Shown here: one piece after another, positions 23,320 through 30,891 of the stretch
Layout of the letters: each line of letters begins with the position of its first letter
Position numbering within the stretch: the stretch's first letter is position 1
Assembly: GCA_017455685.1 (NCBI GenBank)
Contig: JAFSZH010000060.1
Location: 1-38,813, forward strand
Direction of reading: 5' to 3'
Origin: Oscillospiraceae bacterium
GTDB lineage: Bacteria > Bacillota > Clostridia > Oscillospirales > Oscillospiraceae
DNA: 38,813 nt
Position numbers and translations under genes: made by a program
Notes under the pieces: generated by a model
What the model saw: only the letters and a program-made list of their open reading frames with translations
Databases searched by the model: none
What the model was told of the DNA's origin: nothing

Positions 23320-24603
23320 TTATTCCTCCGGGCCCAGGGCGGCGGCGTTCATCAGCGGCGCGCAGGCCCGCCAGATGGGATCGAAGGCCGACAGGGGCAG
23401 AGGATTTTCCCCGCTGCCCGCTTCCACGGTGTAGCCGGGCCGGTCAAAGACGTCGATGAACCAGTCCTTGTACCCGGCGAAGCCGGAGGCGTAGGGCGTT
23501 TCCTCCAGCGCGTAGCCGCTGCGCTCTGCCAGCAGCCGCCCGATGACCAGACCCAGCGGCGGCTCCCGGTCCAGGAATTTCCAGTAAATGACCTCTCCCT
23601 GGGTGTGGAAGGACAGCACCAGCGCCGGATCCAGCTCCCGGGTCAGAGCCGCCAGCGCCCGGCTCTCCGGCTCGGAGAGGGGCGCGCTGCCCACGAAATC
23701 CCGGGGCGCGGGACGGTCATAGCCCTGGGCGAACTTGATCTCCCGGGCCGTTTCCCACAGCGCCGGGAACTGCAGATTCAGGTCCACTCCCCGCAGATTG
23801 GCCTTCCAGCCCGCCGGAAAGGGGATGGCGGGCCAGCCTTCTCCGATGGCGGCGGCCTGCTTCAGCGGCAGGCCCGCCAGCGCCCCGGTGACCAGGTCCA
23901 CCCCGTCCGGGTTCACCGTGGGCACCAGCGTGATCTGACAGCGCTCGTACAGCTCGTCGGCGTCGTCCCCGAGAAACGGCTCCCCGGCGGCGCGGCAGCG
24001 CAGCAGCTCCTCGGCCCAGCGCAGCACCAGCGGCGCGGTGATCCACTCGTTGGCGTGAGTGGCGGCGGCGTACAGCACCCGCCGGGGCCCCTCGCCCACC
24101 GTCAGCGCCCGGATGGGCGTGACCCGGACGGCGCTGTGGCCGACGACCCGGCTCTTCGCCCCGGGATAGCGCAGGGACAGCCCCTGAAAGCAGTATTCCT
24201 CCGCGGCGCTGCACCAGGGGACCGTCAAGGGCACCACCGGAAAGGGCAGCGGAACCGTCACCCGCCCGCCCGGCCGCAGGTCGAAGGGGTCCAGGCCGGG
24301 GTTGGCCGTCTCCACCGCCGAGGGGTCCGCGCCGTAGCGGAGGGCGATGCGCCAGAGGGTCTCTCCCGGTTGAACGGTGTGGACGGCGGCGCCCCGCAGC
24401 CAGGGGGCCAGAGCCCGCTCGGAGGCGGGACCGAAAACGCCGTCGGCGGTCAGACCGTTTCTGCGCTGAAAGGTGCGGAGCGCCTCCGCCGTGGCGGAAC
24501 CGAAATCGCCGTCCGTGACAAGACCGCTCTGTCCTGAGCGGACCAGGCCCAGCTGTAAAAAAGACACCTCCGCGCCGGAGGAGCCCCGTTTCAAAATCTG
24601 CAA
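23320..24603 (-). CDS. M14 peptidoglycan peptidase with PG-binding and LysM domains
   Basis: 427-residue protein of the gamma-D-glutamyl-meso-diaminopimelate peptidase I type, which cleaves peptidoglycan stem peptides. Order: PG_binding_1 domain (LKRGSSGAEVSFLQ, DGDFGSATAEALRTFQ), LysM (HTVQPGETLWRIALRYG), then the M14 zinc peptidase with THANEW (His, Glu ligands), PTVNPDGVDL, NLRGVDLNLQFP, SFHTQG (third ligand) and a late TVEAGSG with the catalytic Glu. The start is taken as TTG at 24603, seven bases after AGGAGG; the longer frame has no such site. No signal peptide is evident, as in forms made inside the mother cell or forespore, so a role in spore cortex or germination is possible. Confidence 0.92.
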   Translation of the reverse strand: MQILKRGSSGAEVSFLQLGLVRSGQSGLVTDGDFGSATAEALRTFQRRNGLTADGVFGPASERALAPWLRGAAVHTVQPGETLWRIALRYGADPSAVETANPGLDPFDLRPGGRVTVPLPFPVVPLTVPWCSAAEEYCFQGLSLRYPGAKSRVVGHSAVRVTPIRALTVGEGPRRVLYAAATHANEWITAPLVLRWAEELLRCRAAGEPFLGDDADELYERCQITLVPTVNPDGVDLVTGALAGLPLKQAAAIGEGWPAIPFPAGWKANLRGVDLNLQFPALWETAREIKFAQGYDRPAPRDFVGSAPLSEPESRALAALTRELDPALVLSFHTQGEVIYWKFLDREPPLGLVIGRLLAERSGYALEETPYASGFAGYKDWFIDVFDRPGYTVEAGSGENPLPLSAFDPIWRACAPLMNAAALGPEE

Positions 24604-24758
24604 AAAAATACCTCCTTGTATTTGCCGTGGTTTTTCAAGGAAAAGGACGCGCCGCTGGAAAAGCAGGTCAAATTTCTCGGGTTTGTTTTTCGCGTTCAAA
24701 GCCATACTGTTACGGCGCGAAAAAAGCGCTCAAATCACACGATTCGAGAGGGAGAGGC

Positions 24759-25772
24759 ATGAAAAAAAGAAAGATCTTACCAATGACCGCCGCGGTGCTG
24801 CTGGCGTTGGGGAGCGTCCGGGCGCTGGCGGCGGGGGAGATGCTGGTGCCCGGAGGACAGACCGTGGGCATCGAGCTTCGCTGCGACGGCGTGATGGTCT
24901 CGGGCCTGGCGGAGATCTCCACGGAAGAGGGCGGCGTGTGCCCGGCGGAGGAGGCGGGCGTCCGCGCCGGGGACAGGATCATCGAATTGAACGGGCAGTC
25001 GGTACACACCGCCGAGGAATTCGTGGCCCGGACCGAGGCGCTGGACGGAGGCGCGGTGACGCTGCGGGCCGTCCGGGAGGGCCGGGAGCTGGAGCTCACC
25101 GTTGAGCCCCGGGAAAACCGGGAGGGCCGTCGGCAGCTGGGGCTCTGGCTCCGGGACAGCATCCGGGGCATCGGCACCGTGACCTTTTACGACCCCGCCA
25201 CCGGCGCTTACGGGGCGCTGGGCCATGGGGTCAGTTTGCCGGAGAGCCGGGAGCTGCTGCCGGCCGGCGGCGGGACCATCACCGCTGCCCGGGTGGTGGA
25301 CGTGGTCCCCGGCAAACAGGGCGAGCCGGGCGAGCTCTGCGGCATGCCCGAGCCGGGGCTGATCCTGGGAACGGTGGAGCAGAACACGCCCCGGGGCATT
25401 TTCGGCACCATGACCGGCATGGCCGCAGACAGGGACGCCCTGCCCGTGGCGGCGGACGCGGAGATCCGCCCCGGGAAAGCCAGTATCCTGACCACCGTGG
25501 ACGACGGCGGGCCCCGGGAATACCAGGTGGAGATCCTGCGGCTGGAGACCTCCGAGACCGGAGGAAGGCAGTTCACTCTGAGGGTGACGGACCCGGAGCT
25601 GCTGGCCGTCACCGGCGGCATCGTCCAGGGCATGAGCGGCTCCCCGGTGCTCCAGAACGGCAGGCTCGTGGGCGCTGTGACCCACGTTCTGGTCCAGGAC
25701 CCCGGGAAAGGATATGGCGTCACCATGGAGAATATGCTCTCCGCCGCCCGGACGGAGAACGCCGCCGCCTGA
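24759..25772 (+). CDS. spoIVB: SpoIVB peptidase (family S55)
   Basis: 337-residue sporulation serine peptidase that in Bacillus is made in the forespore, secreted to the intermembrane space and starts pro-sigma-K processing. Signal peptide or anchor in residues 1-25 (KILPMTAAVLLALGSVRALAA), PDZ domain about 60-120 (AEEAGVRAGDRIIELNGQSV), then the peptidase domain with His in GALGHGVS (about 156) and Ser in GMSGSP (about 295). ATG at 24759 follows GAGGGAGAGG. Upstream CATACTG (24703) resembles the -10 of forespore sigma factors, but no clear -35 is seen. Good evidence that the organism makes endospores. Confidence 0.95.
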   Translation: MKKRKILPMTAAVLLALGSVRALAAGEMLVPGGQTVGIELRCDGVMVSGLAEISTEEGGVCPAEEAGVRAGDRIIELNGQSVHTAEEFVARTEALDGGAVTLRAVREGRELELTVEPRENREGRRQLGLWLRDSIRGIGTVTFYDPATGAYGALGHGVSLPESRELLPAGGGTITAARVVDVVPGKQGEPGELCGMPEPGLILGTVEQNTPRGIFGTMTGMAADRDALPVAADAEIRPGKASILTTVDDGGPREYQVEILRLETSETGGRQFTLRVTDPELLAVTGGIVQGMSGSPVLQNGRLVGAVTHVLVQDPGKGYGVTMENMLSAARTENAAA

Positions 25773-25777
25773 AATAG

Positions 25778-25818
25778 AAAACGCGGGACGCCGATAAAAA
25801 TTCGGCGTCCCGCGTTTT
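25778..25818 (+). terminator. Terminator of spoIVB
   Basis: AAAACGCGGGACGCCGA and its complement (25802-25818) form a 17-bp perfect stem, TTTT at the end. Confidence 0.88.
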
Positions 25819-25849
25819 ACGATCATTATTGATTTGTCCCCGGGAAACA

Positions 25850-25878
25850 ACGGGCCGACGAGGGCGTCGGCCCCTGCA
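25850..25878. repeat. REP-like hairpin repeat
   Basis: GGGCCGACG (25852-25860), loop AGGG, CGTCGGCCC (25865-25873), then CTGCAT; on the minus strand it reads GCAGGGGCCGACGCCCTCGT. Short extragenic hairpins that begin TGCAGGGGC are common in Oscillospiraceae genomes by my recollection. Only this one copy lies in the window. It is between the spoIVB terminator and the end of the PAP2 gene. Confidence 0.55.
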
Positions 25879-25880
25879 TA

Positions 25881-26822
25881 TTACTTGTGTTTCTTCCCGA
25901 TCCTGGCGGTGAGCTTGAACAGAGCCGGATAGAGGGCGACCACTGCGAAGAGCACGACGGCGTAGCGCCCGGTGCGCACCAGAAGGGACGGCAGGGTGCC
26001 GGAGCTCAGAAACTCGCCGGAGAAGGGCAGCTTCAGCGCGGTGTTCAGCCCGAAGTACACGGCGCCGCCGCCCACCACCCGGAGCACGGCCCGGACAGGG
26101 CTGCGGGTGTTCTCGAAGCAGACGTATTTTTCCTCAAAGGGCTCGGCCAGCACGAAGCCCAGCAGCATGCCGTAGGCGGAGAAATAATCGGTGCTGGTGC
26201 AGAAGAAGAAACCGGGGGCCGTCACCGCCAGCAGCAGGGCGTAGAAGAGCGTCCGGCTTTTGCACCTGCGCTTGAGCCAGGGCACCAGCGCCACCACCAG
26301 AAAGCCCAGGGCCCAGCCCGCCAGCACGTCGGTGGGATAGTGGGCGCCTACCGTCACCCGGGAAATGCCCACCAGCAGCGGCAGCACGACGGCCATGGTC
26401 ACGGCCCATTTCTTCTTGGTGAACGCGGCGACGGATCCGTACACCGACACGGCGGAGGCCGAATGACCGCTGGGGAAGGAATAGCCCTGGGCGGCTACGT
26501 CGTAAACGTCCGCCTCCGTGTCGATCTTCCGCAGCAGCCGGATCCTGTCGCTGGCGAAATAGGGCCGCAGCCGGAGAAAGATATTCTTGATCAGCGGGTT
26601 GAGCACGTTGGCCATCAGCATGTTCAGCCCGACGAATTTGCCGAATTCCTTGTCATAGCTCCAGTAGAGAAAGCCCATGATGGCCACCATCAGCATTTCT
26701 TCTCCGAACATGGAGAGCAGGGAGATCGCGCCGATCAGCCCAGAGGGGAGATGGGCCTGAAGCCACTCCATCAGCGTCAGCTCCCAGTTGAGATAAAAGA
26801 GATTGCCCGCCACAGCCGTCAT
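25881..26822 (-). CDS. PAP2 family membrane phosphatase
   Basis: 313-residue integral membrane protein with the three PAP2 motifs: KNIFLRLRPY (KxxxxxxRP), SFPSGHS and SRVTVGAHYPTDV (SRxxxxxHxxxD). Members remove phosphate from phosphatidic acid, undecaprenyl pyrophosphate or similar lipids on the outer membrane face. N-terminal helices precede the motifs; about 130 residues with further helices follow them, longer than the simplest members. ATG at 26822 has AGGAGG nine bases upstream. Single gene, divergent from sortase B. Confidence 0.93.
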   Translation of the reverse strand: MTAVAGNLFYLNWELTLMEWLQAHLPSGLIGAISLLSMFGEEMLMVAIMGFLYWSYDKEFGKFVGLNMLMANVLNPLIKNIFLRLRPYFASDRIRLLRKIDTEADVYDVAAQGYSFPSGHSASAVSVYGSVAAFTKKKWAVTMAVVLPLLVGISRVTVGAHYPTDVLAGWALGFLVVALVPWLKRRCKSRTLFYALLLAVTAPGFFFCTSTDYFSAYGMLLGFVLAEPFEEKYVCFENTRSPVRAVLRVVGGGAVYFGLNTALKLPFSGEFLSSGTLPSLLVRTGRYAVVLFAVVALYPALFKLTARIGKKHK

Positions 26823-26918
26823 AAGGTCATCCTCCTGTATTTGTTGCGATCTGTGCCAACGGCATTATACCACCTTTTGGGAAAAAAGGAAGAGAGAACC
26901 CCGCTGCGGAAAGGGGCA

Positions 26919-26947
26919 TTGTAATCCCGGCGGGTTTTTGGTATAAT
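26919..26947 (+). promoter_or_regulatory. Promoter upstream of sortase B
   Basis: TTGTAA (26919-26924) and extended TGGTATAAT -10 (hexamer 26942-26947) with 17 bases between. It implies a 5' leader of roughly 155 bases before the sortase start. Confidence 0.68.
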
Positions 26948-27110
26948 ATCCTTCGCACCCCGGCGGCCGCAAAGGGGAAAACCGGCAGAAAGACGCCTGC
27001 AGGCGTCACTGCCGGGATGACCGCGGCGCCCGGGAAGCTTTGCTTCGTCAGTCTGCCCGCCTGCATCGTGCTGTTCCGCGCGCCGGCCGGCCGGCTTCGG
27101 GAGGATACCA
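26948..27110 (+). other. Long structured leader of the sortase gene
   Basis: The leader holds a long composite hairpin: CCGGCAG (26982-26988) with CTGCCGG (27009-27015), enclosing GACGCC TGCA GGCGTC (26992-27007), then GAAGC TTT GCTTC (27034-27046), and a CCGGCCGG run shortly before the ribosome site GGGAGG. Motifs such as AAAGGGGAAAACC, GGGATGACCG and CGTCAGTC recall riboswitch joining regions, loosely the c-di-AMP (ydaO) class, but the diagnostic GGGGTGAAT is absent. It may be a regulatory leader or simply a dispersed repeat. Confidence 0.4.
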
Positions 27111-27956
27111 ATGCGTAAATGGCTCATCAGAATCATCTTTATCGCGCTGCTGTGCGTGTTCGCGTTTTCAGCCACCCGGCTGGTGATGATCCGGCTGAAG
27201 TACCGCACCGGTGAGAAGACCTACAGCCAGGCGGTCAGCGAGTTTACCCGCCCGGCAGGAAGCACCGCCGCCGGCGGCAGAGAGGGGAACGGGACCGGCG
27301 ACGTGACCCAGTACGGGCTCCCCGGCTCGGTGACCGTGGAACCCCCCCGGCCCGACCAGGCACCCATCGAGGTGGACTTTGATCTGCTCATCTCCCGGAG
27401 CAAAAACGTGGCCGGCTGGATCTACTGCGAGGGCACGGTCATCAACTACCCCGTCATGGCGGCGCAGCGGAACAACTACTATTACGTGGAGCATGACTTC
27501 ATGGGCAACCGGGACTTTTGCGGCGCCATTTTCATCGACTACGAGAACGAGCGGGACTTCACGGACTGCAACACCATTGTCTATGGTCACAATATGAAAA
27601 ACAACACCATGTTCGCCACCCTGGAATACTGGGAGGAACAGGAGTATTACGACAAGCACCCCTGCCTGTGGCTGCTGACGCCGGAGCAGGATTACCGGGT
27701 GGACGTCTTCTCCGTCTGCCATACCGCCGCCGACTCTGAGATCTACGACATTCACCCCGAGCCCTGTGCGGGCTTCGACGAGTACCTGGAACGGGCGATC
27801 TCCGCGTCGATGATCGAGACCAGCACGGAAGTCACCGGACAGGACCGGATCGTGGTGCTGTCCACCTGCACCAACGTGTACGATCTGGAGCGCATCGTGG
27901 TCTTTGGCAGGCTGACGCCGGTGAACAGCGCCGGCGGCGTGCCGTTCGCCGCGTAA
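27111..27956 (+). CDS. srtB: Class B sortase
   Basis: 281-residue cysteine transpeptidase that anchors surface proteins to peptidoglycan. N-terminal membrane anchor in residues 3-25 (WLIRIIFIALLCVFAFSATRL), a Gly/Thr-rich linker, then the sortase barrel from about residue 90 (NVAGWIYCEGTVINYPVM). Catalytic residues are His in VYGHNM, Cys in VLSTCTN and Arg in ERIVVFGR, all in class B context. No LPXTG/NPXTG substrate gene is adjacent. ATG at 27111 follows GGGAGGATACCA. Ended by the terminator at 27971. Confidence 0.95.
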   Translation: MRKWLIRIIFIALLCVFAFSATRLVMIRLKYRTGEKTYSQAVSEFTRPAGSTAAGGREGNGTGDVTQYGLPGSVTVEPPRPDQAPIEVDFDLLISRSKNVAGWIYCEGTVINYPVMAAQRNNYYYVEHDFMGNRDFCGAIFIDYENERDFTDCNTIVYGHNMKNNTMFATLEYWEEQEYYDKHPCLWLLTPEQDYRVDVFSVCHTAADSEIYDIHPEPCAGFDEYLERAISASMIETSTEVTGQDRIVVLSTCTNVYDLERIVVFGRLTPVNSAGGVPFAA

Positions 27957-27970
27957 GGATAAAAAATGAG

Positions 27971-28008
27971 CCGGGGCGGTTCCCGCGTGGGGAACCGCCC
28001 CGGTTTTC
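27971..28008. terminator. Terminator after sortase B
   Basis: CCGGGGCGGTTCCC and GGGAACCGCCCCGG form a 14-bp stem followed by TTTTCATTTTT; A-rich sequence on the left side lets it serve the convergent acetyltransferase gene also. Confidence 0.9.
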
Positions 28009-28624
28009 ATTTTTCCAGCAGCTCCGGCGGCACGCCCAGGTCCCGGCAGTAGAACGCCCGGTCCCGCTCGCCGATCTCCCGGAGCACCCGGCAGGGGACG
28101 CCCGCCGCCACCACGTTGGCGGGCAGGTCCCGGGTCACCACGCTGCCGGCGCCCACCACCGTGTTGTCCCCGATGGCGACTCCGGGCAGCACCGTGCATC
28201 CGGCCCCCAGCCAGCAGTTCCGGCCGATGCGCACGGGAAGGTTGTACTGCAGCCCCCGCTCCCGCAGCTCCGGCAGGATCGGGTGGGCCGCGGTGACCAG
28301 CGTCACGTTGGGCCCGATCATGGTATGGTCCCCCACGTAGATGTGGGGGTCATCCACCAGCGTCAGATGGAAGTTGGCGTAGACCTGCCGGCCGAAGTGG
28401 CAGTGGGCCCCGCCGAAGTTGGCGTAAAAGGGCGGCTCGATCCAGCAGCCCTCTCCGAGCTCGGCAAACATCTCCCGCAGCAGGGCTGCCCGCCGGTCCG
28501 CCCGGGAGGGCGGCAGGGCGTTGTACTCGTACAGCTTTTCCACCAGCGGCTGCTGGATCGCCATGATCTCCGGGTCGTTGGGATCGTAGAGCTCCCCCGT
28601 GTGGAGCTTGTCCAGCGGGCTCAT
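28007..28624 (-). CDS. Maltose/galactoside O-acetyltransferase-like protein
   Basis: 205-residue acetyltransferase with left-handed beta-helix hexapeptide repeats, of the Maa/LacA/NodL group that acetylates sugars from acetyl-CoA. N-terminal Mac domain (KLHTGELYDPNDPE to LLREMF), then repeats including HTMIGPNVTLVTAAHP with the catalytic His, IGRNCWLGAGCTVLPGVAIGDNTVVGAGSVV (landmarks NCWLG, GDNTVVGAGS), and a C-terminal GVPCRVLREI. ATG at 28624 overlaps the TetR stop by four bases (ATGA), so it is coupled to the regulator. Why a sugar acetyltransferase travels with the TetR of UroD cassette 3 is not clear. Confidence 0.92.
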   Translation of the reverse strand: MSPLDKLHTGELYDPNDPEIMAIQQPLVEKLYEYNALPPSRADRRAALLREMFAELGEGCWIEPPFYANFGGAHCHFGRQVYANFHLTLVDDPHIYVGDHTMIGPNVTLVTAAHPILPELRERGLQYNLPVRIGRNCWLGAGCTVLPGVAIGDNTVVGAGSVVTRDLPANVVAAGVPCRVLREIGERDRAFYCRDLGVPPELLEK

Positions 28625-29274
28625 TTCCCCGCCTCCCGGCCCGTTCTCTCCACTGTCCGCACCCGGATCGGCCGATCCGTCACGGCGGAGAAGACCCGGG
28701 GCAGCAGACGGGCGGCCGTCTCCCGGTAGCTCTCCCCCTGGGTCAGGGTGACCCAGTACATCAGCACCCCGTGGGCGCCCATCAGAAGATATTCCGCGTC
28801 GCCCCGGCAGTCCGCCCCGGGCGCTACGGTCCCCGCGTCCTTGCCCGCCTCCAGAAATGCCTGGATCTGCCGGATGCCGCTGTCCCGGGGCAGGGCGTCG
28901 TAGCCGCCGGCGGTGAGCCGGGGCACGCTGATCACCGCCTGCTGCACCACGTCCTTGCCGAACCGGTCGCAGAAATCCGCGATGCTGGTGAAATAATCGC
29001 ACAGCGACTGATAGGGCTGAGCCAGATTATCCTCCGTCAGCTCCAGATAGCAGGCCCCCCGGGCCAGGATCTCATAGTAAAACTGCAGCAGCACCCCCAG
29101 CTTGTCCCCGAAAAAGTTATAAAAAGAACTGGTGGTGATCCCCGCGTTCCGGCAGATGTCCCGGACGGTGGTCTGCTCGTAGCCGTATTCCTCAAACATC
29201 TGCATGGCGATCTCAAAGATCGCCTGTTTCTTTTCCCTTGACCGGAGGGCCTGGGGCGTATTGCGTTCTTTCAT
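28621..29274 (-). CDS. TetR/AcrR family regulator 2
   Basis: 217-residue regulator. Helix-turn-helix in about residues 15-60 (FEEYGYEQTTVRDICRNAGITTSSFYNFFGDK; landmarks TTVRDICRNAGIT and FYNFFGDK), then a helical effector domain. ATG at 29274 has AGGAGG upstream; a longer frame runs back through the promoter and operator. It is divergent from UroD-fold gene 3. The dyad TGTAACACGTTACA sits in its own leader, and related half-sites cover the start region of the opposite promoter, so it probably represses both. Not closely similar to TetR 1. Confidence 0.92.
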   Translation of the reverse strand: MKERNTPQALRSREKKQAIFEIAMQMFEEYGYEQTTVRDICRNAGITTSSFYNFFGDKLGVLLQFYYEILARGACYLELTEDNLAQPYQSLCDYFTSIADFCDRFGKDVVQQAVISVPRLTAGGYDALPRDSGIRQIQAFLEAGKDAGTVAPGADCRGDAEYLLMGAHGVLMYWVTLTQGESYRETAARLLPRVFSAVTDRPIRVRTVERTGREAGK

Positions 29275-29284
29275 AGCTGCCTCC

Positions 29285-29331
29285 TGTAACACGTTACAAC
29301 AAATCATACAGGATTTTTCCCCGAATTTCAA
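29285..29331 (-). promoter_or_regulatory. TetR gene 2 promoter and operator
   Basis: TTGAAA (29326-29331) and TATGAT (29303-29308) on the minus strand, 17 bases apart. The dyad TGTAAC AC GTTACA (29285-29298) lies just after the -10, between promoter and ribosome site, consistent with autorepression. Confidence 0.78.
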
Positions 29332-29344
29332 TAGATCTGTTGAT

Positions 29345-29400
29345 TGACGGGAAAAGACTTTCTCCTCTATAATTGTAACATGTTTTGGAACGCGTTACAA
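29345..29400 (+). promoter_or_regulatory. UroD-fold gene 3 promoter with overlapping operators
   Basis: TTGACG (29345-29350) and TATAAT (29369-29374), 18 bases apart. Two 14-base operator-like sites follow at once and overlap by two bases: TGTAACATGTTTTG (29375-29388) and TGGAACGCGTTACA (29387-29400). Each has one good arm matching the TGTAAC/GTTACA dyad in the TetR leader. Two TetR dimers side by side would cover the start site. Confidence 0.8.
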
Positions 29401-29426
29401 TTATTATCACAGAGGAGGAGAGCCAC

Positions 29427-30560
29427 ATGTATTCCCAGGAATTCCAGGACAAGGTACAGCTGTTCCTGGATGCCGCCCGGTTTGAAAACAAAACTGTGCC
29501 CAATCTCAGCAACGACTACACCTGGAAGATCAGCGACTCGAAGTACAGCTACAAGGAGGCCTACTTCGACAGCAAGAAGATGAAAAAGCTGGTGTGCGAG
29601 AACCACGAGCGCTACAACTACGACGCCTATCTGGATCTGGGCACCCGGAACCACTTCCCCCAGATGCAGGCCCTGGGCGGCGGCAGCTACGTGCTCAACG
29701 AGGCCACCGGCGGCATCAACGTCACCGATCAGCCCACCCTGCAGCCGGAGGAGTACGGCGAGTTCGCCCAAAACCCCATGGCCTGGTTCAACATCCTGTT
29801 CCAGCGGAAGTTCCCGGATCTGAAGACCGAGGACTTCGTGAAGGCCACCATGGCCTTCCTCCAGGGCAGCGGCTACGCCAAGGATATCGCCGAGCTCTTT
29901 GCCGCAAAGTACAGCCGCCCCGCCATGGTCACCACCAGCGCCAGCGTACAGCCCGCCTTTGAGCTGTTCCACAGCTCTCTCCGGGGCATCGCCGGGGTGT
30001 CCACGGACATGCGCCGCCACAAGGCCGCCCTGCTGGAAGCCTGCCAGAGCTACTGGAACGTGATGGGCCGGCCTGCCCTGCAGCGGGCGCTCTCGGCCAG
30101 GGACAAGAACTATATCGCGGACGTGTACTTTGCCATCATCGGCCAGGCCGTGCTCAACCGGAAGCAGTGGGAGGAATTCTACTGGCCCCAGGCCAAAGAG
30201 ATCCTGGAGACCACCGCGGCGGCGGGGCGGCTTACCTTCATCTACGTGGAGAGCAACGTCGACCGCTTTGCCGATTATTTCCGGGACGTGCCCCGGGGCA
30301 GCGCCATCATGCACCTGGAGCTGGACGACATTTTTGCCATGCGGCAGGCTCTGCCGGATATGCCCCTGGCCGGCGGCATGAACACCGAGCTGCTGGGCGC
30401 CGGCACGCCGGAGCAGTGCGTGGAGCGGGCCAAAGAGCTCATCGGCACCCTGGGCGCGGGCTTCGTGATGAGCCAGAACAAGATGCTGTCCTTCAAGAAC
30501 GATTGCAGGCGGGAAAACCAGCTGGCGGTGAACGAGTACGTCCGCGGCGTGAAGCTGTGA
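29427..30560 (+). CDS. UroD/MtaA-fold protein 3
   Basis: 377-residue UroD superfamily protein, more distant from the other two in the window but sharing IIGQAVLNRKQWEEFYWPQ (block LNRKQ), GMNTELLGAGTPEQCVERAKEL near the C-terminus (canonical GTPExV site) and the position of the late loop. Zinc ligands of the methyltransferases are again missing: FIYVES stands at HxCG and LGAGF at PGCG. The N-terminal part is rich in Tyr and Lys and lacks the HemE arginine motif. ATG at 29427 follows GAGGAGGAG; a frame starting 14 codons earlier would begin in the operator. It is controlled by the divergent TetR 2 and followed by a 57-aa gene. No transporter is present in this cassette. Reaction unknown. Confidence 0.85.
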   Translation: MYSQEFQDKVQLFLDAARFENKTVPNLSNDYTWKISDSKYSYKEAYFDSKKMKKLVCENHERYNYDAYLDLGTRNHFPQMQALGGGSYVLNEATGGINVTDQPTLQPEEYGEFAQNPMAWFNILFQRKFPDLKTEDFVKATMAFLQGSGYAKDIAELFAAKYSRPAMVTTSASVQPAFELFHSSLRGIAGVSTDMRRHKAALLEACQSYWNVMGRPALQRALSARDKNYIADVYFAIIGQAVLNRKQWEEFYWPQAKEILETTAAAGRLTFIYVESNVDRFADYFRDVPRGSAIMHLELDDIFAMRQALPDMPLAGGMNTELLGAGTPEQCVERAKELIGTLGAGFVMSQNKMLSFKNDCRRENQLAVNEYVRGVKL

Positions 30561-30574
30561 TAAGGAGGAAGAGC

Positions 30575-30748
30575 ATGAACATTCTCAAAGCCGTGATCGA
30601 CCAGAAAAAGGCTGTGAAAAAGCTGAAAAAAATGGAAGTCTACAGCCCCGAGTGGTGGAAGACCCTGCCCGAGACGGTGACCTTCGTGGACGAGGAGCTG
30701 CGCCCCATGATGGTCTTCGCCGTGGTATTCGGCAGCATCCAGATGTAA
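30575..30748 (+). CDS. Small protein (57 aa) behind UroD-fold gene 3
   Basis: Uncharacterised small protein. ATG at 30575 lies 14 bases after the UroD-fold stop, with AAGGAGGAAG between, and a terminator follows 14 bases after its own stop, so it is the last gene of the transcript. The N-terminal half is lysine-rich and helical (VIDQKKAVKKLKKME), then YSPEWWKTLPE, and a hydrophobic end MMVFAVVFGSIQM. The end resembles that of the 41-aa protein behind UroD-fold gene 2. It may bind the UroD-fold protein or the membrane; unknown. Confidence 0.78.
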   Translation: MNILKAVIDQKKAVKKLKKMEVYSPEWWKTLPETVTFVDEELRPMMVFAVVFGSIQM

Positions 30749-30762
30749 GACGCCGGGAAAGG

Positions 30763-30799
30763 ACCGGGAGAGCCGTTTTGACGTGCTCTCCCGGTTTTT
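30763..30799 (+). terminator. Terminator of UroD cassette 3
   Basis: ACCGGGAGAG pairs with CTCTCCCGGT around a 13-base loop, followed by TTTT. Confidence 0.85.
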
Positions 30800-30824
30800 G
30801 CATCCGCCGGCCGGCCGGGGACGC

Positions 30825-30853
30825 TTGACGGAAAGCCCCGGATATGATACATT
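30825..30853 (+). promoter_or_regulatory. Promoter of the CNNM/CorC-type operon
   Basis: TTGACG (30825-30830) and TACATT (30848-30853) with 17 bases between; a TATGAT lies closer but at poor spacing. The start codon is 38 bases further. Confidence 0.5.
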
Positions 30854-30891
30854 AACCTTTAACTATATATACATTGGAGTGATGACCCTAC

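Noticed and set aside
25850-25878. CRISPR repeat or transcription terminator
   Set aside because: Single copy, no spacers, and no T-run; a REP-like hairpin fits better.
26948-27110. Cobalamin, c-di-GMP or c-di-AMP riboswitch before sortase B
   Set aside because: Some short motifs match, but the diagnostic conserved strings of each class are missing, so no class is called.
1466-30560. Annotation of the UroD-fold genes as hemE (uroporphyrinogen decarboxylase)
   Set aside because: The N-terminal arginine-rich substrate motif is absent, there are no haem-pathway neighbours and three divergent copies exist under separate regulators.
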